DNA of 64,000 nucleotides. Origin: an uncultured Pelagibacteraceae bacterium. Its GTDB lineage: Bacteria > Pseudomonadota > Alphaproteobacteria > Pelagibacterales > Pelagibacteraceae. The stretch is taken from the NCBI GenBank assembly GCA_902556065.1, contig CACDUV010000001.1, forward strand, positions 94,534 to 158,533, in the 5' to 3' direction. Position numbers and translations under genes: made by a program. The notes beneath the pieces were generated by a model that was not told the origin of the DNA, did no database searches, and saw nothing but the letters and a program-made list of their open reading frames with translations. Shown piece after piece: positions 57,864 to 64,000 of the stretch (within the stretch, counting starts at the first letter, position 1; each line of letters starts with the position of its first letter).

Positions 57864-59337
57864 ACTTAAAAAATATCAAATGTATATTGATGGTCAGTGG
57901 GTTGATGCTGAAAACAACAAAACATTTGAAACTTTAAACCCAGAAAATAACGAACCTTGGGCAATTGTTCCTGAAGCAAGTGCAAAAGATACTGATAAAG
58001 CTGTTCAAGCTGCACAAAAAGCCTTTGAAGGTGAATGGCCTAAATTACTGCCAAGAGAAAGAGCAAAATTTTTAAGAGCAATTGGAGATCAGTTAAGAGA
58101 AAATGCAGAAATGCTTGGAGAAATAGAAACCATAGACACTGGAAAATTATTTAGAGAAACAAAAAAACAAGCAATCTATATAGCAGAGTACTATGATTAT
58201 TATGCAGGTTTAGCAGACAAAGTTGAAGGTACTGTACTGCCAATTGATAAACCAAACGTTCAAGCAATAACTACTAGAATTCCTATTGGTGTTATAGCTG
58301 CAATAATACCATGGAATTCGCAAATGTTTTTAACTGCAACTAAGTTGGCGCCAGCACTTGCAATGGGAAATACTGTTGTAATTAAATCATCAGAATTAGC
58401 GCCTGCAGTATTATTTGAATTTGCAAAATTAATTGAAAAAACTGGAATACCAAAAGGAGTTGTAAATATAATTACTGGTTTTGGTGATCTATGTGGAAAA
58501 ACTTTAACAACACATGATATGGTTGAAAAGATAGCGTTTACTGGTGGACCAGAAACTGCAAGACATATAATTAAAAATTCAGCAGAAAACCTCTCTGAAG
58601 TTAGTTTGGAACTTGGAGGAAAAAGTCCTGTAGCTGTTTTTGATGATGCTGAACAAGAGAATGCAATTAATGGAATTACAGCAGGAATTTTTGGAGCAAG
58701 TGGACAAAGTTGTATAGCTGGCTCACGGCTTTATATTCAAAAAGGAATCTATAATGAATTTTTAGATAAACTTTCTAAACGTGCATCAAAAATTAAAATA
58801 GGAGCACCAATGGATCCTGAAACAGAAATGGGTCCTTTAAGTAATTTTAAACAACTAGAGACTATAGAAAAAAACATTAAAGAAACTGTTGATCAAGGAG
58901 GAAAAATTAAATGCGGTGGTGAAAGACATTCTTTTTCAAATAAAGGTTATTATTTTCCACCGACTATAATTGAATGTGATAATCATAATTTACCTGTTGC
59001 TGAAAATGAATTATTTGGTCCTGTACTCTCTGTTATGAAATTTGATACTGAAGAAGAAGTTATATCAAAAATGAATGATAATCAGTATGGATTGTCTTCT
59101 GGGGTTTATACAAGTAATTTATCTAGGGGCATGAGAGTATCTAAGGCAATAAGAGCTGGAATAACTTTTGTGAATACTTATCGATTAATCTCACCATCAG
59201 CTCCTTTTGGTGGAATTAAAGATAGTGGATACGGTAAAGAAGCTGGAATAGACTCTATTAAAGATTATACAAGGGTAAAAACAACTTGGTTCTACACATC
59301 TGACGAGCCGTCTCTAGATCCATTCTCAATCAGATAA
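57856..59337 (+). CDS. Aldehyde dehydrogenase family protein
   Basis: IIPWNSQMF, FTGGPETARH, SLELGGKSPVAVF, GQSCIAGSR, ELFGPVLSV. Confidence 0.93.
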   Translation: MSKLKKYQMYIDGQWVDAENNKTFETLNPENNEPWAIVPEASAKDTDKAVQAAQKAFEGEWPKLLPRERAKFLRAIGDQLRENAEMLGEIETIDTGKLFRETKKQAIYIAEYYDYYAGLADKVEGTVLPIDKPNVQAITTRIPIGVIAAIIPWNSQMFLTATKLAPALAMGNTVVIKSSELAPAVLFEFAKLIEKTGIPKGVVNIITGFGDLCGKTLTTHDMVEKIAFTGGPETARHIIKNSAENLSEVSLELGGKSPVAVFDDAEQENAINGITAGIFGASGQSCIAGSRLYIQKGIYNEFLDKLSKRASKIKIGAPMDPETEMGPLSNFKQLETIEKNIKETVDQGGKIKCGGERHSFSNKGYYFPPTIIECDNHNLPVAENELFGPVLSVMKFDTEEEVISKMNDNQYGLSSGVYTSNLSRGMRVSKAIRAGITFVNTYRLISPSAPFGGIKDSGYGKEAGIDSIKDYTRVKTTWFYTSDEPSLDPFSIR

Positions 59338-59446
59338 TTGTCAGCGTCAATTAACTGTCTAAAATAGGATAATTTTGTCATTGAATATTGATTGTATTCA
59401 TACTTAAATTGGTTTTTATAAATTGTTAACAATAAAGAGGAAGATA

Positions 59447-60628
59447 ATGAGAAAACTATTTATTGCTGCATTTATGTTTGTTTCTATTTTTGGAACAAAG
59501 GTAATGGCAGATATTAAAATGGGGATCATCTTAGGATTCACTGGTCCTATTGAATCTCTAACACCAGCTATGGCTGCATCTGCAGAGCTTGCATTTAAAG
59601 AAGCTTCTGATTCAGGTTCGCTATTAGGTGGAAAAAAAATTGAGCCAGTAAGAGCAGACTCAACTTGTGTTGACTCAGCAGCAGCAACAGCAGCAGCTGA
59701 AGGTTTAATTTCAGGTGATGTGGCTGCGATTATGGGAGCAGACTGTTCAGGTGTAACTGGTGCTATTGCAACTAACGTTGCTGTACCAAATGGTGTAGTA
59801 ATGATTTCACCTTCAGCTACTTCTCCAGGATTAACAACTCTAGATGACAAAGGGTATTTCTTTAGAACTGCTCCATCAGATGCTAGAGGTGGCCAAATTT
59901 TAGCTGATATAACTAAAGATAGAAAAGTAAAAAGTGTTGCAATCACTTATACTAACAATGACTATGGTAAAGGTTTAGCTGATGTTTATAAAGCAGCAGT
60001 TGAGGCTCATGGTATTAAAGTTACAACTGTAACTGCTCACGAAGATGGAAAAGCAGATTACTCATCTGAAGTAGCAACTCTTGCTTCTGCTGGTGGTGAT
60101 GCTGTAGCAGTTATTGGTTATCTTGACCAAGGAGGAAAAGGAATTATTCAAGCTTCTTTAGACTCTGGTGCCTTTGATAGATTTATTTTATCAGATGGTA
60201 TGATTGGTCAATCTTTAGTTGATGCATTCGGAAAAGATTTAAGTAAATCATTTGGATCATTACCAGGTTCTACTGGTAAAGGTGCAGGTATATTTGCTGA
60301 TGTTGCAAAAGCTGGAGGTGTAGAAGCTTCTGGTCCTTACACAGGTGAATCTTACGATGCAGCTGCTTTGATCGTTCTTGCAATGCAAGCAGGTAACTCT
60401 GCTGACAGAGCATCAATTGCAAAAAATGTAATGGATGTTGCTAACGCTCCTGGAACTAAAATTTATCCAGGTGAACTTAAGAAAGGTTTAGATTTATTAG
60501 CAAAAGGTAAAAAGATAAATTACGAAGGTGCTACTGGAGTAACTTTTACTAGTGTTGGTGAAGCTGAAGGTTCTTTCTTAGAACAAGAAATTAAAGGCGG
60601 AAAATTCAAAACTAAAAAACAAAGATAA
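59447..60628 (+). CDS. Branched-chain amino acid-type ABC substrate-binding protein (LivJ/K-like)
   Basis: Signal peptide from MRKLFIAAF; MGIILGFTGPIESLTPAMAASAELAFKEA; listed start 59423 is upstream of SD aaagaggaa. Confidence 0.9.
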   Translation: MRKLFIAAFMFVSIFGTKVMADIKMGIILGFTGPIESLTPAMAASAELAFKEASDSGSLLGGKKIEPVRADSTCVDSAAATAAAEGLISGDVAAIMGADCSGVTGAIATNVAVPNGVVMISPSATSPGLTTLDDKGYFFRTAPSDARGGQILADITKDRKVKSVAITYTNNDYGKGLADVYKAAVEAHGIKVTTVTAHEDGKADYSSEVATLASAGGDAVAVIGYLDQGGKGIIQASLDSGAFDRFILSDGMIGQSLVDAFGKDLSKSFGSLPGSTGKGAGIFADVAKAGGVEASGPYTGESYDAAALIVLAMQAGNSADRASIAKNVMDVANAPGTKIYPGELKKGLDLLAKGKKINYEGATGVTFTSVGEAEGSFLEQEIKGGKFKTKKQR

Positions 60629-60644
60629 TTTTTTATCTTAATTC

Positions 60645-60682
60645 AAAAAACCCCAGTAATTTAATTGCTGGGGTTTTTTTTT
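60645..60682. terminator. Bidirectional terminator between convergent livJ-like and MFS genes
   Basis: AAAAAACCCCAG...CTGGGGTTTTTTTTT palindromic stem flanked by A and T runs. Confidence 0.9.
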
Positions 60683-61830
60683 AGATCAGCTCTTATAGTA
60701 GATAGAGCTATGATAATTAGAAAAATCAAACATATTAAATTCATAGTTTTCCAGCTAGTTAAGCTTAGAAACACCCCAGCAGACAAACTCGCTGCTGCTT
60801 GTATAGTATAAACGATCAAATCATTATACCCTTGAGCTCTAAATTTTTCTTCTTCTCTGTAACACAAAACAAGTAAACTTGTTCCTGAAATGAATAAAAA
60901 ATTCCACCCTAGCCCCAGAAAAATAAGAGCAATCAAATAATTAGTAAAGTTTTGTTCAAATAAACTAGTAATAATTGTGACTAAAAACAATAAAACTCCC
61001 ATATACATAATTTTACTATGACCAAACCTTTTAATTAAATTTCCAGTAACTAATGAAGGTAAAAACATGGCTGCTATATGAAGCTGAATAACAAATCCAG
61101 TCTTGGACAAACTTATTTTCTCCATCAAGTGCATACTTATAGGTGTGGCTGTCATTAAAAAAGTCATAACAGCATAGGCAAAAGCTGAAGCCATAAGTGC
61201 CTGTAGAAATCTTGGTTGTGACATAAGTTCGAAAAAACTTCTTCCAGTTTTATATTGATTGTTTGATGTCTTTATAGGTTCCTGATAAAAAAATAAAAAT
61301 ATTGTTGATGAAATAGATAATACTGCAAGAGTAAAATAAGAACCTGCATACATATGATTTGAGATAAGTCCTTTAGTAATATTTGCAATGTTGGGACCAA
61401 TAAATGCTGAACCTATTCCCGCTAACAAAATGATAGAAATTGCTTTTGGTGCATAGTCCTTATTCACAACCTCGACTGCTGCAAAACGATATTGATGACT
61501 AAAAGCTATTCCTCCACCAATTAAAAAACATCCTAAATTATATAAGACAAAGCTTTCTACTATTATAGAGTATGCAGTTAAAAGAGATGCAAAACATGTA
61601 CCTATTGATGCATAAATAAATCCTAATTTTCGTCCAATTATACTCATTAACTTTGCAGCAAAAAAAGCAAATAACGCAATTCCGACTACTGACAAAGCCA
61701 TTGGAAGAGTTGCTAAAGATTTTATTGGACTAAATTTTGAACCAATTATACCACTTAAAAAAACGGTGACTGGTGCAGCTGTAAAAGCAAAAATCTGACT
61801 TAAAATAAGTAACGAAAGATTTTTATTCAT
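60661..61830 (-). CDS. MFS transporter
   Basis: 389 aa, 12-TM-like, GRKLGFIYASIG motif. Confidence 0.83.
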   Translation of the reverse strand: MNKNLSLLILSQIFAFTAAPVTVFLSGIIGSKFSPIKSLATLPMALSVVGIALFAFFAAKLMSIIGRKLGFIYASIGTCFASLLTAYSIIVESFVLYNLGCFLIGGGIAFSHQYRFAAVEVVNKDYAPKAISIILLAGIGSAFIGPNIANITKGLISNHMYAGSYFTLAVLSISSTIFLFFYQEPIKTSNNQYKTGRSFFELMSQPRFLQALMASAFAYAVMTFLMTATPISMHLMEKISLSKTGFVIQLHIAAMFLPSLVTGNLIKRFGHSKIMYMGVLLFLVTIITSLFEQNFTNYLIALIFLGLGWNFLFISGTSLLVLCYREEEKFRAQGYNDLIVYTIQAAASLSAGVFLSLTSWKTMNLICLIFLIIIALSTIRADLKKNPSN

Positions 61831-61901
61831 TAAAAGAATAAATACTTATCAGCCATATACAAAGCCCAAGCAGCAGCAGCACCTAATATAATATATTTCA
61901 T
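61830..61901 (-). CDS. 23-aa membrane micro-ORF between livM-like and MFS genes
   Basis: MKYIILGAAAAWALYMADKYLFF*; starts 5 nt after livM stop, stop overlaps MFS start as TAATG. Confidence 0.45.
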   Translation of the reverse strand: MKYIILGAAAAWALYMADKYLFF

Positions 61902-61906
61902 TACAT

Positions 61907-63277
61907 TTACTTTATTTCTATTTTTTCAGGAAGTATACCTTTAGGTCTATACCTCATTATAAACAACAATCCTAATCCCATCAGTAAAAATCTGAAATAA
62001 GGAACGCTTTCAATTAAATGAGCTTTAAGTGCATTTGTTTCAGGAATTCCCGCAGTGAAAAAGTTTATTAAGAATAATGATATTGGTGCAGCTTCAATCC
62101 ATAAAAACCAAACAACAAATCCTCCTAAAATTGCTCCAAAATTATTTCCACTTCCTCCAACAATTACCATTACCCAAATCAAAAAAGTATATCTCATGGG
62201 TCTATAACTTCCTGGAGTAAATAAACCATCTTGAGTAACCAACATTGCACCAGCTATTCCAACAATTGCTGAGCCTAAAATAAAAATTAGTAAATGTTGT
62301 TTAACAACATTTTTACCCATTGCATTTGCAGCTTCCTCATTATCTCTTATTGCTCTCATCATTCTTCCCCAAGGTGAATAAAGAGCTTTTTGAGTTAAAA
62401 TTAGAAGAATAATTACTACTACTAAGAATAATCCTGAATAACACAGTTTTACAAATACTGATGAACCTTCAATAACAAGTTGGTTTAAAGCAGCTTGACG
62501 ATCAGCTAAATTCTCGATTACACTTAATTTTCCTGAATTAAACTTTTCAACTAATTTAATAAACCAATCAGTAGTTTGAAGATCTACTTCATAAGGTGCA
62601 GGTCTTTTTAATCCAATAACGTTTTTGACACCTCTTGTGAGCCAATCTTCGTGTTTAATAATTGCAATAACAATTTCAGAAATAAGAAGAGTAGCAATAG
62701 CTAAATAGTCTGCTCTAAGACCGAGCGCAACTTTTCCAACTATAAAAGCTAAACCACCAGCAAAAAGAGCGCCTACTATCCAAGAAAATACAATTGGTAA
62801 TCCAAATCCTCCTAGGAAACCGGTTTTAGCAGGATCAACTGCTTCAATAGCTTCTATGCCGGGCTCTGCAGAAAATCTAATAAGCAAAATACCTGAAATT
62901 ATTATTGCAGCTATGCTGTATGTTCTTATTTTTGATTTTTCAAATCTTTTTAAAATAAACCTTATAACTAATACCATTACTACTATCAGCCATAACGACA
63001 TTAAAATATCAAAACCTCCTGCCCTCCAAGCTTCTTGAACAGGATCGACAGATATCAATACTGCGGCTAAACCACCTAAAGCTGTATAACCCATAATTCC
63101 AAAATTAATTAAACCAGCATATCCCCATTGAATATTTGCACCCATCGTCATAACTGCAGAAATCAAACAAAGATTAAATATTGATAAGGCTATGTTCCAT
63201 GACTGAAATATACCAACCAACAGAATGAGCACCATCATGATGCTATATGCTGCAATTACATTTAAATTCTTTCTCAC
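61907..63277 (-). CDS. livM: Branched-chain amino acid ABC transporter permease (LivM-like)
   Basis: GYAGLINFGIMGYTALGG, GLRADYLAIATLLISEIV, SPWGRMMRAIRDNEEAANAMGKNV. Confidence 0.9.
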   Translation of the reverse strand: MRKNLNVIAAYSIMMVLILLVGIFQSWNIALSIFNLCLISAVMTMGANIQWGYAGLINFGIMGYTALGGLAAVLISVDPVQEAWRAGGFDILMSLWLIVVMVLVIRFILKRFEKSKIRTYSIAAIIISGILLIRFSAEPGIEAIEAVDPAKTGFLGGFGLPIVFSWIVGALFAGGLAFIVGKVALGLRADYLAIATLLISEIVIAIIKHEDWLTRGVKNVIGLKRPAPYEVDLQTTDWFIKLVEKFNSGKLSVIENLADRQAALNQLVIEGSSVFVKLCYSGLFLVVVIILLILTQKALYSPWGRMMRAIRDNEEAANAMGKNVVKQHLLIFILGSAIVGIAGAMLVTQDGLFTPGSYRPMRYTFLIWVMVIVGGSGNNFGAILGGFVVWFLWIEAAPISLFLINFFTAGIPETNALKAHLIESVPYFRFLLMGLGLLFIMRYRPKGILPEKIEIK

Positions 63278-64000
63278 AATACTTTTCCTTTAAATATTCC
63301 TGAAGGTCTATAAAGCAAGACAATCACCAAAATTGAAAATGAAACTGCAAATTTATAATCTGTCGAAAGTAATTGAACTAAACCTTCTGGCTCCATACTT
63401 TCTGGTAAAACATATATAAAAAATTTCTTATATGCGTATGTTAATAAAATTTCTGAAAAAGCAATGACATAGCCACCTAAAAATGCACCAAAAGGATTAC
63501 CAATTCCACCTACAATTGCTGCAGCAAAAATTGGAAGCATATTATTAAAATAAGTGAAAGGTTTAAAACTTTTATCTAAACCATACAAAGCACCACCTAT
63601 TGTAGCTAAAATACCAGCAATAACCCAAGTAACTAAAACTATTTTTTTTGGATCAATACCTGATAACAGAGCAAGATCTTCGTTGTCCGAATAGGCTTTC
63701 ATGCTTTTTCCTGTTTTAGTTTTATTTAAAAACCAGAATAGTAAAGAGACTAAAATTATTGTAACAAAAATAGTTATTACCTGAGTAGATTTAAGAGCAA
63801 GCCCTTCATTTAAGCCTGTCATTTCTTTAAATTCTCTAGCCTTGATAATGAATTTTTCTCCATCAAAAAATCTTCTGTCACCAGGTCCAATAATAATTCT
63901 TACCACTGCTTGAGTTACAAACATCACACCAATACTGACCATGGCAAACTGAACTGGTGGACTCTTTTGAGTTCTATAATACTTAAAAACAAATTTATCT
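63274..64000 (-). CDS. livH: Branched-chain amino acid ABC transporter permease (LivH-like), 5' end outside window
   Basis: Frame stays open to 64000 on the minus strand (DKFVFKYYRTQKSPPVQFAMVSIG...); MKAYSDNEDLALLSGIDPKKI, GGIGNPFGAFLGGYVI. Confidence 0.9.
   Translation of the reverse strand, partial: DKFVFKYYRTQKSPPVQFAMVSIGVMFVTQAVVRIIIGPGDRRFFDGEKFIIKAREFKEMTGLNEGLALKSTQVITIFVTIILVSLLFWFLNKTKTGKSMKAYSDNEDLALLSGIDPKKIVLVTWVIAGILATIGGALYGLDKSFKPFTYFNNMLPIFAAAIVGGIGNPFGAFLGGYVIAFSEILLTYAYKKFFIYVLPESMEPEGLVQLLSTDYKFAVSFSILVIVLLYRPSGIFKGKVL

Noticed and set aside
59416-59946. 176-aa minus-strand ORF, Ala/Ser-rich
   Set aside because: Antisense shadow of livJ-like gene caused by its Ala/Gly/Ser-rich composition
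1-64000. CRISPR arrays, IS elements, tRNA or rRNA genes
   Set aside because: No regularly spaced repeats, transposase motifs or convincing tRNA/rRNA sequence noticed by eye; tRNAscan-SE/Infernal would be decisive

Overview
AT-rich, very gene-dense bacterial chromosome segment. Tiny spacers, many ATGA/TAATG start-stop overlaps and the gene content suggest a Pelagibacterales/SAR11-type alphaproteobacterium (inference, no search run). No rRNA, tRNA, CRISPR array, prophage or transposon was recognised. The window is mostly uptake and catabolism of small organic N/P compounds: (1) ammonium transporter with two small membrane ORFs, a glutamine-synthetase-family enzyme and a diaminopropionate ammonia-lyase-like enzyme; (2) housekeeping genes (photolyase, ZapE-like ATPase, BamB-like, aconitase, CsaA); (3) ArgE/DapE-like peptidase, ALDH, agmatinase, FadN-like protein and thiolase; (4) a Pot-type ABC transporter run linked to an ectoine-hydrolase/creatinase-like M24 protein and a EutA-like Asp/Glu racemase; (5) a ugp glycerol-3-phosphate-type transporter with two UgpE-like permeases, a GDPD and a 2H phosphoesterase-like protein; (6) a quaternary-amine locus (BBOX/TmpA-like dioxygenase, betaine-type ABC transporter, CdhA/CdhC/CdhB-like carnitine genes, TauD plus PhnZ/TmpB-like HD oxygenase, choline-dehydrogenase-like GMC protein) predicted to converge on glycine betaine; (7) an uncharacterised five-gene operon (LLM flavin oxidoreductase, Xsc-like ThDP enzyme, DUF1185, alpha/beta hydrolase, ALDH) behind a possibly structured leader; (8) Liv-type branched-chain amino acid transport. 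Strongest leads: the quaternary-amine/phosphonate locus, the LLM-ThDP-DUF1185 operon, a recurrent strong hairpin directly after four substrate-binding-protein genes, and two unannotated small membrane ORFs (51 aa and 23 aa).
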